DNA of 50,470 nucleotides, taken from contig SFJQ01000002.1 of the NCBI GenBank assembly GCA_004555855.1, positions 1 to 50,470 of the forward strand. Reading direction: 5' to 3'. A program made the position numbers and the translations under genes. This DNA comes from [Eubacterium] saphenum. GTDB lineage: Bacteria > Bacillota > Clostridia > Oscillospirales > Ruminococcaceae. Positions 8,051 through 16,081 of the stretch are shown here, piece after piece. The number at the start of each line of letters is the position of its first letter. Positions within the stretch are counted from its first letter, which is position 1. The notes under the pieces were generated by a model that searched no databases, was not told the origin of the DNA, and worked only from the letters and a program-made list of their open reading frames with translations.

Positions 8051-8482
8051 TTATCCTCTTTTTCGCCGCTCAAACAGCGCATTTTTGAGGAATTGATATC
8101 GCTCAAATTTCTCGGCTTTTTTGAAATGCACCTCGCGGAATTGCTCGGGATTATTCTCGTAGACGAGTTTTTCATCTCTGAACTGCTCGCTGGTGAGGTC
8201 AAAAACGCGCTCCCCGACAACGTTGTAACAGTGAAAATTCCCATCGGGGCGCTCTATCCCGAACACCTTTCCGCCGAAGATATCCTGCGCCAGAAACGCG
8301 GTAATCGAGCATTGTCCGAGGGTTTTGTTCCCACTCGTCCACTTGTCGCGCAGTCTTGGCGCGCAGGTTTCGGCGCTCCAGATATCCGAAAGCGCGTCGT
8401 ACAAATCGCGCGGATTTCCCGAAAATTCGGCGCAGATTGACTCGCAGTCGGCATTTTCCCAGCCGTAGAATTTGTATTCCAT
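8051..8482 (-). CDS. YunG-like protein
   Basis: A 143-residue soluble protein. The segment with LGQCSITAFLAQDIFGGKV, GNFHCYNVV and FDLTSEQF resembles the YunG family, whose Cys...His arrangement suggests an enzyme-like core of unknown function. There is no signal or membrane segment. Its Shine-Dalgarno GGAGGTG is formed by the last codons and stop of a hydrolase remnant immediately upstream, indicating that it was once translated downstream of a complete hydrolase gene. Function unknown; the family match is from memory of motif order only. Confidence 0.7.
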   Translation of the reverse strand: MEYKFYGWENADCESICAEFSGNPRDLYDALSDIWSAETCAPRLRDKWTSGNKTLGQCSITAFLAQDIFGGKVFGIERPDGNFHCYNVVGERVFDLTSEQFRDEKLVYENNPEQFREVHFKKAEKFERYQFLKNALFERRKRG

Positions 8483-8485
8483 ATT

Positions 8486-8602
8486 TCACCTCCAAAACTC
8501 CGCCAAAGCCTTCGCCAAGTCCTGCAGATTATCAACATTAACTTCGTGACCCGAGTTTTCGATTGTACCGAATTTTGCGCTCGGGAGCTTATCGGCACTT
8601 CC
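8486..8602 (-). pseudogene. C-terminal remnant of an alpha/beta hydrolase
   Basis: The minus strand here encodes 38 codons plus a TGA. It contains ADKLPSAKFGTIENSGHEVN and then VDNLQDLAKALAEFW, which is the usual C-terminus of alpha/beta hydrolases with the catalytic His in SGHEVN. No ATG and no N-terminal two thirds (no GxSxG nucleophile elbow, no oxyanion HG) exist upstream. Instead there is a terminator hairpin and then a 105-bp palindromic element. The reading frame stays open through both, but the peptide there is not hydrolase-like. It is interpreted as a deletion or insertion scar. Confidence 0.6.
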
Positions 8603-8630
8603 AAAAAGGCTGCGGTTGTTTTCCGCAGCC
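8603..8630 (-). terminator. Intrinsic terminator, minus strand
   Basis: GGCTGCGG (8608-8615) and CCGCAGCC (8623-8630) form an 8-bp GC-rich stem. On the minus strand it is followed by five T residues (8607-8603). It would end transcripts of the metalloprotease gene at 8747-9424 before the hydrolase remnant. Confidence 0.7.
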
Positions 8631-8641
8631 CTATCTTGTAT

Positions 8642-8746
8642 AAGGCTGGTAAGAAGCCGCCAGATGCTAGGAGCTTGTATTACGGCTAGGCATTTTGCCT
8701 GCCGTAATACAAGCGACGAAGCAGATGGTGGTTTATCGACAGCCTT
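8642..8746. repeat. 105-bp palindromic element, MITE/REP-like or structured RNA
   Basis: Outer arms AAGGCTG (8642-8648) and CAGCCTT (8740-8746) are inverted repeats. A second pair, about 8654-8661 with 8725-8732, matches with G-U tolerance. The core is a perfect 13-bp inverted repeat, CTTGTATTACGGC (8674-8686) and GCCGTAATACAAG (8701-8713), enclosing AGGC-ATTTT-GCCT. The whole can fold into one long hairpin. Its right edge overlaps the stop codon of the metalloprotease gene, and to its left lies the hydrolase remnant. It looks like a small non-autonomous element or a repeat-derived RNA, with no obvious target-site duplication. Confidence 0.6.
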
Positions 8747-9424
8747 TTATGCAACAATATTCAGAAACTGCCCTACCTCGACTTCCCTGTCGTACAGCCC
8801 CACGCCGAATTTTTTCTGAAGCTCCTCGGCAGCGTTTGCACCGTTTTTCGCTTCATCAGCCGGTTTCGCGGCAAGCTCAGCGCCGTTCTTTTGCTCAGCA
8901 GTTTCGGGAGCTTCGGGCTTGGTTTTGGTAACGGTTGTCGTTTCGCCGCCCGCGACATAGCTGTCTCCGCACTCGGGGCAAATCGCCGTTTTTATCCGCA
9001 CGCTCTGATATACAACCTCTTTGCCCTCGCGCGCCGCCTTCGCCTGATTGCGGTAAACATGCTCGTATTCGTGACCGCGAACCGCAGCCGCCGCGCCTTC
9101 CGGACCAACCTTTGCCGCTGACTTGAACGAAACGCCCGGGTCGTCCGAAGCGTCCTGATACTTACGGTTTTTGCAGGTCTGGCATTCGCCGTCCTGCGCG
9201 CCGTTCAGCTTGTCAAGCCGCTCCTGTAGGTTTTTCAGCCTATTATCCAGCTCGGAGATTTTCTTGTCATCGGCGGCACTTTCAGCATTTTTCCGATAAT
9301 TCTCTCGTTCAAGCTTAACTCGGTTTATCATATTTTCAAGGTCGCTTTTGGTGGTTTTGCCAAACTTTCCCCCGTCAAACAACGTTGAACTGGCACCGAT
9401 TATACCAACGCCCATTTCAGTCAC
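8747..9424 (-). CDS. Putative zinc metalloprotease, SprA-like
   Basis: A 225-residue protein. After a coiled-coil-like segment (about 28-75) come a CxxC (Cys81, Cys84), the zinc-protease signature HEYEH (118-122) in VRGHEYEHVYRNQA, then CPEC (149-152) and YVAGGETTTVT. The order HExxH followed by a G-G-E/T-T motif fits the SprA-related/CJM1_0395-type putative metalloprotease group. The C-terminal 60 residues are Ala/Lys/Glu-rich low complexity. There is no signal peptide. The two CxxC pairs could bind a structural zinc or iron. Neighbours give no clear substrate. The start ATG at 9424 follows GAAAGGAGTG. Confidence 0.65.
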   Translation of the reverse strand: MTEMGVGIIGASSTLFDGGKFGKTTKSDLENMINRVKLERENYRKNAESAADDKKISELDNRLKNLQERLDKLNGAQDGECQTCKNRKYQDASDDPGVSFKSAAKVGPEGAAAAVRGHEYEHVYRNQAKAAREGKEVVYQSVRIKTAICPECGDSYVAGGETTTVTKTKPEAPETAEQKNGAELAAKPADEAKNGANAAEELQKKFGVGLYDREVEVGQFLNIVA

Positions 9425-9448
9425 TCCTTTCGCTGTATTTTGGAAATT

Positions 9449-11131
9449 TTACGCGTTTTTGGAAGCGCCGTTTACCGAAACCAGCCGCTCCTCAAACTCG
9501 TTTGTTGTGACAGGCTTTGAGTAGAAGAAGCCCTGCGCTGCGTCACAGCCGCATTCCTTGAGGAACTGCGCCTGTTCCTTGGTTTCGACGCCCTCCGCGA
9601 TGATGTCAAGACCGATATCCTGCGACATCGAGATTGTGTGCTCGATGATTTTTCTTCCGCGGTCGCTGTCCATAAACTCCGACAAGAACTCCCTGTCGAT
9701 TTTCAGCACGTCAAACTGCGTGGTTTTCAGCATATTCAGCGATGAATAGCCCGAGCCGAAATCGTCCATAAGCATCGTAAAGCCCGCCTGCTTCATTTTC
9801 GCCACAACGTCCTGAATACCGTTTGAGTCGACAGTTTCGGTGATTTCAAGTTCCAGCAGATTTATCGGAATATCATACTTCTTGATTAACTTCAGGATAT
9901 ACGAAACGCAGTCAAAGGAACGGACATATTCACGCGAGATGTTGACCGAAATCGGCACAACCTCCATTCCGTTATCGAGCAGCCTTCTGATTTCCCTGCA
10001 GGCGCTTTCCCAGATAAACTGGTCGAGCTTTAGAATAAAGCCGTTTTTCTCGAACACGGGGATAAAATCCGCGGGAGCAATCATTCCCTTTTGCGGGTGA
10101 ATCCAGCGCGCAAGCGCCTCCGCACCGATAATTCTGCCGGTGGAAATGCTGTGCTTTGGCTGGAGGTACATCACAAATTCCTGATTTACGAGCGCCTTGT
10201 GCATATCGTCCTCGATGCTCTGCATCTTGTGGAGGTCGCTCTTCATTTTGCCGTTGAACCAGCCGATGTTGCAAAGCGCGTTTCCGTGAATTGACCGTCT
10301 TGCAATCGCGGCATTGTCGCCGTGTCTGCGGGTGTGGAGAGTTCTGTCCTCGGCGATTGCGATACCGAAAACCAGACGATACTCCATACCCTTGTAGCCC
10401 GTGAGCATACTCTCGATATAGTGGATAAAACCGAGCAAATCCTCCTCGGTATCAAACTTTACGACAACCATAAAAACGTCTGCGGTAAGGCGGCAGAACG
10501 GCGTATCCTCGTTGCAGATAAGCCCGAGTCCGTCGTTCATAAACTTGAGCAGCTCGTCGCCTACTTCAACGCCGTATTTCTCGTTTATCAGCTTAAAGCG
10601 CTCAACATCAAGCTGGATAAAAGCGACTTTTTCGTCGGGGTGACGGTCGAGCATATCCTTGCAGCGCTTTGAGAAGAGCTGCGGCGCCTTGTCCGAGGTG
10701 AAAACCTCGAGAACCTGCTTGTCTAATTTCTCGCGCACGGAAAAAGGACGGATATGGAAATGCACGGCATTGATTATCTTATCCTCGCCAAGCAGAAAAT
10801 GCGCGTAAAAATGATGGGTAACGAACTCTTCCTCCGGTGAAAATTTTATTTTGAGGTCGAGCGACAGACTGTTTTGGTCAATGCCGTAAAGCACGCCCTC
10901 CTGAATACGCGAACAGAACACGTTGAAAGCGGCAATATTCTGCTCGGCAACAAGATTGTTTTCACAGATATACTCAAGCGGGTCAGAAACGTTTTCGGGC
11001 AAGAAAGTCTTACCCAGTGAGATACAACCGCCCTCATGGGTTTTCCAGATTATGTGATAGGTAAAATCATCGTAAGTTAATATTTCCGTTATGATATCGC
11101 GGAAATCTTCGGGAACAGCCATACTATTCAT
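9449..11131 (-). CDS. EAL-domain c-di-GMP phosphodiesterase with degenerate GGDEF
   Basis: A 560-residue cytoplasmic signalling protein. The N-terminal sensor-like part (1-150) is unrecognised. A GGDEF-fold domain (about 155-300) has TADVF at 216-220 in place of GGDEF, so cyclase activity is unlikely. The EAL domain (about 305-550) keeps EAL (338-340), NIS (397-399), LELEITE, DDFGSGYSSL (456-465), KIDREF and EGVE (513-516), consistent with active hydrolysis of c-di-GMP to pGpG. The open frame extends far upstream, but the ATG at 11131 is chosen because GGGGG precedes it, a promoter lies at 11183-11211 and the upstream frame is low-complexity. No membrane segment is seen within this start. Confidence 0.88.
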   Translation of the reverse strand: MNSMAVPEDFRDIITEILTYDDFTYHIIWKTHEGGCISLGKTFLPENVSDPLEYICENNLVAEQNIAAFNVFCSRIQEGVLYGIDQNSLSLDLKIKFSPEEEFVTHHFYAHFLLGEDKIINAVHFHIRPFSVREKLDKQVLEVFTSDKAPQLFSKRCKDMLDRHPDEKVAFIQLDVERFKLINEKYGVEVGDELLKFMNDGLGLICNEDTPFCRLTADVFMVVVKFDTEEDLLGFIHYIESMLTGYKGMEYRLVFGIAIAEDRTLHTRRHGDNAAIARRSIHGNALCNIGWFNGKMKSDLHKMQSIEDDMHKALVNQEFVMYLQPKHSISTGRIIGAEALARWIHPQKGMIAPADFIPVFEKNGFILKLDQFIWESACREIRRLLDNGMEVVPISVNISREYVRSFDCVSYILKLIKKYDIPINLLELEITETVDSNGIQDVVAKMKQAGFTMLMDDFGSGYSSLNMLKTTQFDVLKIDREFLSEFMDSDRGRKIIEHTISMSQDIGLDIIAEGVETKEQAQFLKECGCDAAQGFFYSKPVTTNEFEERLVSVNGASKNA

Positions 11132-11182
11132 AACTGAACAAGCCCCCTTTTCTATAAACTGAGAGGTATAATTCTTTATCAC

Positions 11183-11211
11183 ATTATAACATAATTTTTT
11201 AAATATTGCAA
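11183..11211 (-). promoter_or_regulatory. Promoter of the EAL gene
   Basis: On the minus strand TTGCAA (11211-11206), a 17-bp spacer and TATAAT (11188-11183) lie about 50 bp before the start. The region is strongly AT-rich. Confidence 0.75.
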
Positions 11212-11296
11212 GAGTGTTTGTAGAAAATGACGAATATTTTTGGAGTTTCTTACAGCACAGCCAAAAACTCCCCGACATAATTATATAAAATGCGAA

Positions 11297-11325
11297 TTGA
11301 ATTATGGCGAAAAATGATATATAAT
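11297..11325 (+). promoter_or_regulatory. Promoter of the zinc-ribbon membrane protein
   Basis: TTGAAT (11297-11302), a 17-bp spacer and TATAAT (11320-11325) lie about 30 bp upstream of the ATG at 11358. A further TATAAT-like site follows at 11331-11335. Confidence 0.65.
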
Positions 11326-11357
11326 AAAGTATAATATATTTTTTGGAGGTAAATAAT

Positions 11358-11798
11358 ATGGCAAAATTCAAGACTTTCGGAAAAATTATGGCGTGGCTTG
11401 TTATGTGCGGCGGTTTCGCGATTTCCATCGTTCTCGCAGTCAACTTTTTTATTTCGGCAAGCCAGTACGGTTCGTACGGCTCGTACGGCAGCTCAGCGGT
11501 AGCTTCAAGCGTCTGGTACGGCATCGGCTCTATTCTGGTAGGTTTTGTTTTCTCGATTGGCAGCTTTGTTATCATCAATATGATAACCGAGATGTATGTA
11601 AATTCCTGCATAATGAGAAGCAAATTCTGCGGCGACTATTATCCTCAACAGCCTGCATATCAGCCCCAGCAGTACGCTGCGCCCGTTCAGCCGGCTCAGC
11701 CCGTTCAGCAGCCCGCTTTCTGGTATTGTCCTAACTGCAATACCGCAAACTCCGGTTCGAGCGGCTTCTGCACTCACTGCGGTCAGCAGCGCAAGTAA
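11358..11798 (+). CDS. Two-pass membrane protein with C-terminal zinc ribbon
   Basis: A 146-residue protein. Two hydrophobic segments (about 12-33 and 52-77) flank a short loop with a GSYGSYGS repeat. A Pro/Gln-rich linker (about 95-120) leads to a zinc ribbon with Cys124-x2-Cys127 and Cys138-x2-Cys141 (WYCPNCNTAN, GFCTHCGQ). Such zinc_ribbon tails are common on small clostridial membrane proteins of unknown role. The ATG at 11358 is chosen over an in-frame TTG at 11343 because GGAGG (11345-11349) is its ribosome site. It stands alone between its promoter and a terminator. Confidence 0.85.
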   Translation: MAKFKTFGKIMAWLVMCGGFAISIVLAVNFFISASQYGSYGSYGSSAVASSVWYGIGSILVGFVFSIGSFVIINMITEMYVNSCIMRSKFCGDYYPQQPAYQPQQYAAPVQPAQPVQQPAFWYCPNCNTANSGSSGFCTHCGQQRK

Positions 11799-11810
11799 TT
11801 TTACACAACA

Positions 11811-11841
11811 AAAAGCCCGCGAGATTAATCGCGGGTTTTTT
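11811..11841. terminator. Bidirectional terminator
   Basis: CCCGCGA (11816-11822) pairs with TCGCGGG (11829-11835) over GATTAA. T6 follows on the plus strand, and an A-run on the other side gives T's on the minus strand. It serves the zinc-ribbon gene and the convergent ABC transporter operon. Confidence 0.85.
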
Positions 11842-11847
11842 CTGTTT

Positions 11848-12633
11848 TCAGATATTTTCGAGCGATTTCTCGAGAAAGGCTTTGGTTCTCTCGCTTTTCG
11901 GGTTTCCGAAAACCTCGTTGGGAGTGCCCTCTTCCTCGATAACGCCGTTTGCCATAAAGATAACCTTGTCCGCAACGCCGCGCGCGAAATTCATCTCGTG
12001 CGTCACGACAATCATCGTGCGGTCGGTGCTTTTCAGCTCGCGGATTACCCGCAAAACCTCGCCGGTAAGCTCGGGGTCAAGCGCCGAGGTCGGCTCGTCA
12101 AAGCAGAGTATCTCGGGACTTAACGCAAGCGCTCTCGCAATCGCAACGCGCTGCTGCTGTCCGCCGGACAGATTGCACGGGTAATCGCCCGCCTTGTCCG
12201 CAAGCCCGACTGTCGCCAAAAGCTGCCGCGAGTTATCCTCGATTTCCTTGAAAATCCGCTTTTTCTCGTCCTTCGGAAGTTTTTTCCCGTCCGTTTCGAG
12301 AAGCTCTCTCGCAAGCGAAACGTTTTTCAAAACCGTGTACTGCGGGAACAAATTGAACTGCTGAAAAACCAGCCCGAACCGCAGCCGTTTCTCGCGCTTT
12401 TCCTTGTCGGTGTAGGTTTTTTCCGCGTTGAACAGCTCCTCGCCGTCCACGGAAAAGCAGCCGCCGTCCGGTCTTTCAAGGAAGTTCAGGCAGCGCAGAA
12501 GCGTCGTCTTGCCGCTGCCCGAGGAGCCGATTATCGCCAGCACCTCGCCCTTTTCCATTGAAAAACTCACATTTTTGAGAACCTCGGTTTTTCCGAAGCT
12601 CTTTTGTATGCCGTTAACCTCAAGAAACGCCAA
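11848..12633 (-). CDS. Polar amino-acid ABC transporter, ATP-binding protein
   Basis: A 261-residue ATPase of the GlnQ/HisP class. The Walker A motif is IGSSGSGKTTLLRCLNFLE, the signature is LSGGQQQRVAIARAL, the Walker B is CFDEPTSALDPE and the switch His is in VVTHEMNFARGVAD. It is 12 bp downstream of the permease gene and completes a three-gene importer. The protein carries a slightly longer insertion around residues 60-110 than typical GlnQ proteins. It sits at the cytoplasmic face of the membrane. Confidence 0.94.
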   Translation of the reverse strand: MAFLEVNGIQKSFGKTEVLKNVSFSMEKGEVLAIIGSSGSGKTTLLRCLNFLERPDGGCFSVDGEELFNAEKTYTDKEKREKRLRFGLVFQQFNLFPQYTVLKNVSLARELLETDGKKLPKDEKKRIFKEIEDNSRQLLATVGLADKAGDYPCNLSGGQQQRVAIARALALSPEILCFDEPTSALDPELTGEVLRVIRELKSTDRTMIVVTHEMNFARGVADKVIFMANGVIEEEGTPNEVFGNPKSERTKAFLEKSLENI

Positions 12634-12644
12634 AGCTCTTCACC

Positions 12645-13292
12645 TCAACTATGATAATAATTCAGCTTCTTCTCAACGCGATTGAGCAGTATCGTGAGCA
12701 GTCCCGAAAACAGCAGATAGAACGCTCCGATATAGAACATCGGCCAGATAAGAGCCTTCTGCGCGACAATCGACTCTGCCGCCTGAACAAGCTCCACGAC
12801 CATTATTACACGCGCAAGCGACGTGTCCTTGACGAGCGTAATGATTTCGTTGCCCATCGGCGGGACAATCCGCTTGATTACCTGAAACAGCACGATTTTG
12901 AAGAAAATCTGCTTTTTCGTCATTCCGAGAACCTGCCCCGCTTCGTACTGCCCTTTCGGGATACTTTCAATTCCGCCGCGATAAATCTCCGAGAAATAGC
13001 AGGAATAGTTAATCACGAAAGCGAGAAGCACGGCGACAAGCCGCGGGAGAGCGCTCCACCCGAAAATCAGCCCCGGTCCGTAGAACACGATTATAATCTG
13101 GAGCATAAGCGGAGTGCCGCGGATTATCCAGACAAACGTTTTCACAAGCCACTTTATCGGCGGGATTTTCGACATTGAGCCGAACGTTATCAAAAGTCCG
13201 AGCGGCAATGAGCAGACAAGCGTTATTCCGAAAATCAGAAGCGTTGTCAGAAAACCATCGGCAAGCTGCGCGGTTACTTCAAGAAACGACAT
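12645..13292 (-). CDS. Polar amino-acid ABC transporter, permease
   Basis: A 215-residue inner-membrane permease of the HisM/GlnP type with about five membrane segments. The family fingerprint TFVWIIRGTPLMLQI and the EAA loop EAGQVLGMTKKQIFFKIVL are both present. It is expected to act as a homodimer because only one permease gene is present. The start at 13292 is 19 bp after the binding-protein stop. Substrate specificity cannot be read from this subunit. Confidence 0.94.
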   Translation of the reverse strand: MSFLEVTAQLADGFLTTLLIFGITLVCSLPLGLLITFGSMSKIPPIKWLVKTFVWIIRGTPLMLQIIIVFYGPGLIFGWSALPRLVAVLLAFVINYSCYFSEIYRGGIESIPKGQYEAGQVLGMTKKQIFFKIVLFQVIKRIVPPMGNEIITLVKDTSLARVIMVVELVQAAESIVAQKALIWPMFYIGAFYLLFSGLLTILLNRVEKKLNYYHS

Positions 13293-13311
13293 ATTTTCAC
13301 CCTTAAATCAA

Positions 13312-14184
13312 TCAGTTGAACGCGTAAACATCGGCAAGGTCGTACTTCTCGCAAAGCGCCTTGAGGCTGCCGTCCTTGACCATCTCGTCAATCGCCGCGT
13401 TAATCTTCTTCTGAAGCTCAACATCGCCCTTGCGGATACCGACAGCATACTCCTCGGGAGCAAGATTTACGTTTTCAACAATCATAAGGTCAGCGTAGTC
13501 CGTGCCGTCGCCAACGGAAGCCTTTGCCATAACATAGTCGATAACGCCGATTTCGGTTGTGCCCGCCTTGATTTCCATAAGAACGTCCTTCTGCGCCGCG
13601 CAGCCGTTAAAGTTCTTTTTGAGGTTATCGTCAGCCTGAACAGCGGTTTCGCCCGCAGAACCGATTTCCGCAGTCACGGAAGCATTCGCCATCGAAGCCA
13701 AATCGGTGTACTTGTCCGCGTTTGTCTTCTTGATAACGGCAACCTGTCTGTTTCTGATGTAGGGAGTAGAGAAAATAATTTTCTCTGCGAGGTCTTCTTT
13801 TACGGTCATTCCGTTCCAGATAACGTCAATCGTCTTTGCGTCAAGCTCGAAAACCTTGTTATCCCATTTGATTTCCTGAAACTTAGGCTTTACGCCGAGC
13901 TTCTCGCAGACGCTTGTCGCGAACTCGGTTTCAAAGCCGGTAAGCTCGCCTGTGTTGTCGTCAATGTAGTTCATCGGCTTGAAGTATGTAATGCCGATGA
14001 TAAGCTCGCCCTTATCCTTGATATAATCAAAATCATTTTTTTCGCCGGTTGAATTGTCTGTGCTTACTTTTGATTCAGACTTATCATTGACATAATCGGA
14101 ATCCTTCTTTTCGCTGCTGTTGCAGCCGCAAAGTCCGATAGCAGCCGCAGCCGCAAGAATAATCGCCATAATCTTCTTTTTCAT
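13312..14184 (-). CDS. Amino-acid ABC transporter, substrate-binding lipoprotein
   Basis: A 290-residue lipoprotein. The signal peptide ends in a lipobox (GLCGC, lipid-modified Cys about residue 21), followed by a Ser/Asp/Lys linker and a periplasmic-binding-protein type 2 fold. Visible motifs are KGELIIGITYFKPMNY, TGFETEFATSVCEKLG, IDVIWNGMTV and YAVGIRKGD. It captures a polar amino acid outside the membrane. It is the first gene of the operon behind a consensus promoter, with AAAGGAAAATT as ribosome site. The ligand is not determinable by eye; cystine, glutamine or a basic amino acid are all possible. Confidence 0.92.
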   Translation of the reverse strand: MKKKIMAIILAAAAAIGLCGCNSSEKKDSDYVNDKSESKVSTDNSTGEKNDFDYIKDKGELIIGITYFKPMNYIDDNTGELTGFETEFATSVCEKLGVKPKFQEIKWDNKVFELDAKTIDVIWNGMTVKEDLAEKIIFSTPYIRNRQVAVIKKTNADKYTDLASMANASVTAEIGSAGETAVQADDNLKKNFNGCAAQKDVLMEIKAGTTEIGVIDYVMAKASVGDGTDYADLMIVENVNLAPEEYAVGIRKGDVELQKKINAAIDEMVKDGSLKALCEKYDLADVYAFN

Positions 14185-14250
14185 TGTAATTTTCCTTTCT
14201 TTTTGTCAAAGTAACACTTTAACATACTGCATTGTTTCACAACATCTCTT

Positions 14251-14279
14251 ATTATAACATATTTCGCCGTGTTTGTCAA
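14251..14279 (-). promoter_or_regulatory. Promoter of the ABC transporter operon
   Basis: On the minus strand TTGACA (14279-14274), a 17-bp spacer and TATAAT (14256-14251) form a full consensus. The rest of the 262-bp divergent region (14185-14446) holds this promoter, the opposite one at 14378-14406, and nothing else I can name. Confidence 0.85.
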
Positions 14280-14377
14280 CCGCTGCTTTTCGCTTTTCGG
14301 GAGCAATCTTGGTTGTTGATGTTGAACAAAACCGCCCTCAAAATTTGTCAAAAATTCACATAAATTCCACAAACCCC

Positions 14378-14406
14378 TTGTTATTTAGCGAAAAATGTAA
14401 TACAAT
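14378..14406 (+). promoter_or_regulatory. Promoter of the acyl-CoA synthetase gene
   Basis: TTGTTA (14378-14383), a 17-bp spacer and TACAAT (14401-14406) lie about 40 bp before the ATG at 14447. Confidence 0.65.
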
Positions 14407-14446
14407 AGAAAATGTATAATTTAACAATTTAAAGGAGCGCAGAAAA

Positions 14447-16081
14447 ATGCCAATAACCGATTTACTCGAACAAAACGCCGAGAAATATGCCACGGAGGTC
14501 GCGCTGGTCGAGGTCAACCCGCAGATTGTCGAAAAACCCCGTATGCTCTGGAAGGACTATGACCTTATTCAGCCTACGTCTTCGCTTTGGTATCGCAGAG
14601 AAATCACATGGAGCGTGTTCAACGAAAAAGCAAACCGTTTCGCTCAGCTTCTCATCAGCCGCGGCGTCAAAAAGGGCGATAAAGTGGCAATTCTGCTTAT
14701 GAACTGCCTTGAATGGCTTCCGATTTACTTTGGCGTGCTGAAAACAGGCGCGCTTGCCGTGCCGATGAACTTCCGTTACAGCGCCGAGGAAATCAAGTAT
14801 TGCCTTGACTTGGCGGACGCGGACGTGCTGGTGTTCGGACCGGAGTTTATCGGGAGAATTGAAACCATAGCCGAGGAAATCGGCAAAAAGCGGATTTTGT
14901 TCTATGTCGGCGGCGACTGCCCGTCATTTGCCGAGGACTATGACAAGCTCTCGTCAAACTGCGCGAGCGTTTCTCCGGGAATTGAGCTTTCCGAGGACGA
15001 CGACGCGGCGATTTACTTTTCATCGGGAACGACAGGCTTCCCGAAAGCAATTTTACATAATCACAGAGCGCTAATGCACTCCTGCAAGGTTGAACAGAAT
15101 CACCACAAGCAAACCCACGAGGACGTGTTCCTCTGTATTCCGCCGCTCTATCACACGGGCGCGAAAATGCACTGGTTCGGCAGCCTTATCACGGGAAGCA
15201 AGGCGGTTTTGCTCAAAGGCGTAACCCCGAACGCGGTTCTCAAGACGGCTTCCGAGGAAAAATGCACGATTGTGTGGCTGCTCGTGCCGTGGGCGCTCGA
15301 CATTCTCGAAGCGCTCGACAACGGCAGCGAAAAGCTCTCTGACTATAATCTCGCGCAGTGGCGGCTGATGCACATCGGCGCGCAGCCCGTTCCGCAGAGC
15401 CTTATCCAGCGCTGGCAGAAGTATTTCCCGAACCAGCAGTACGACACGAACTACGGCTTGTCCGAGTCGATAGGTCCCGGCTGCGTTCACCTCGGAATTG
15501 AAAACATCAACAAAATCGGCGCAATCGGTATTCCGGGCTACGGCTGGGAAACCAAAATCATCAACGACAAGGGCGAGGAAGTCGCGCAGGGCGAGGTCGG
15601 CGAGCTTGCCGTAAAAGGTCCCGGCGTGATGAAGTGCTACTACAAAAACCCCGAAGCAACCGCTGAAGCTCTCCACGACGGCTGGCTGTGGACGGGCGAT
15701 ATGGCGCGTATGGACGAGGACGGATTTATTTTCCTCGTTGACCGAAAAAAAGACGTTGTCATCAGCGGTGGCGAAAATCTTTATCCCGTTGAAATCGAGA
15801 ACTTTATGGCGAAATTCGACAAAATCAAGGACGTTGCCGTTATCGGACTGCCCGATAAGCGCCTTGGTGAAATCGCCGCGGCTATCGTTGAGCTGAAGGC
15901 GGGCGAAACCTGCACCGAGGACGAAATCAACGAGTTTTGCCTTGGAATGCCGCGCTACAAGCGACCGAAGAAGATAATCTTCGCGGAAGTGCCGAGAAAC
16001 GCTACCGGTAAAATCGAGAAGCCCAAGCTCCGCAAAATTTACGCGGGCGAAAACATCGTGGATATGGAAAACAAGAGTTGA
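14447..16081 (+). CDS. Acyl-CoA synthetase (AMP-forming)
   Basis: A 544-residue ANL-superfamily ligase that adenylates a carboxylic acid and transfers it to CoA. Motifs are the P-loop YFSSGTTGFPKAILHNH, the aromatic motif YGLSES, the ATP-binding WTGDMARMDEDG, the hinge region VDRKKDVVISGGENLYPVEIE and the C-terminal catalytic Lys in ATGKIEKPKLRK. Length and motifs fit medium/long-chain or aromatic acid ligases (FadD/CaiC group), and chain length is not deducible. AAAGGAGCG precedes the ATG. The stop overlaps the TTG start of the next gene by 3 bases. Confidence 0.92.
   Translation: MPITDLLEQNAEKYATEVALVEVNPQIVEKPRMLWKDYDLIQPTSSLWYRREITWSVFNEKANRFAQLLISRGVKKGDKVAILLMNCLEWLPIYFGVLKTGALAVPMNFRYSAEEIKYCLDLADADVLVFGPEFIGRIETIAEEIGKKRILFYVGGDCPSFAEDYDKLSSNCASVSPGIELSEDDDAAIYFSSGTTGFPKAILHNHRALMHSCKVEQNHHKQTHEDVFLCIPPLYHTGAKMHWFGSLITGSKAVLLKGVTPNAVLKTASEEKCTIVWLLVPWALDILEALDNGSEKLSDYNLAQWRLMHIGAQPVPQSLIQRWQKYFPNQQYDTNYGLSESIGPGCVHLGIENINKIGAIGIPGYGWETKIINDKGEEVAQGEVGELAVKGPGVMKCYYKNPEATAEALHDGWLWTGDMARMDEDGFIFLVDRKKDVVISGGENLYPVEIENFMAKFDKIKDVAVIGLPDKRLGEIAAAIVELKAGETCTEDEINEFCLGMPRYKRPKKIIFAEVPRNATGKIEKPKLRKIYAGENIVDMENKS

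Noticed and set aside
11132..11623. N-terminal extension of the EAL protein frame
   Set aside because: The extension runs through two divergent promoters and overlaps the opposite zinc-ribbon gene. The ATG at 11131 has a ribosome site.
14185..14446. Riboswitch between the transporter and the acyl-CoA synthetase
   Set aside because: Only two promoters and AT-rich sequence are seen, with no stable hairpin or known consensus.
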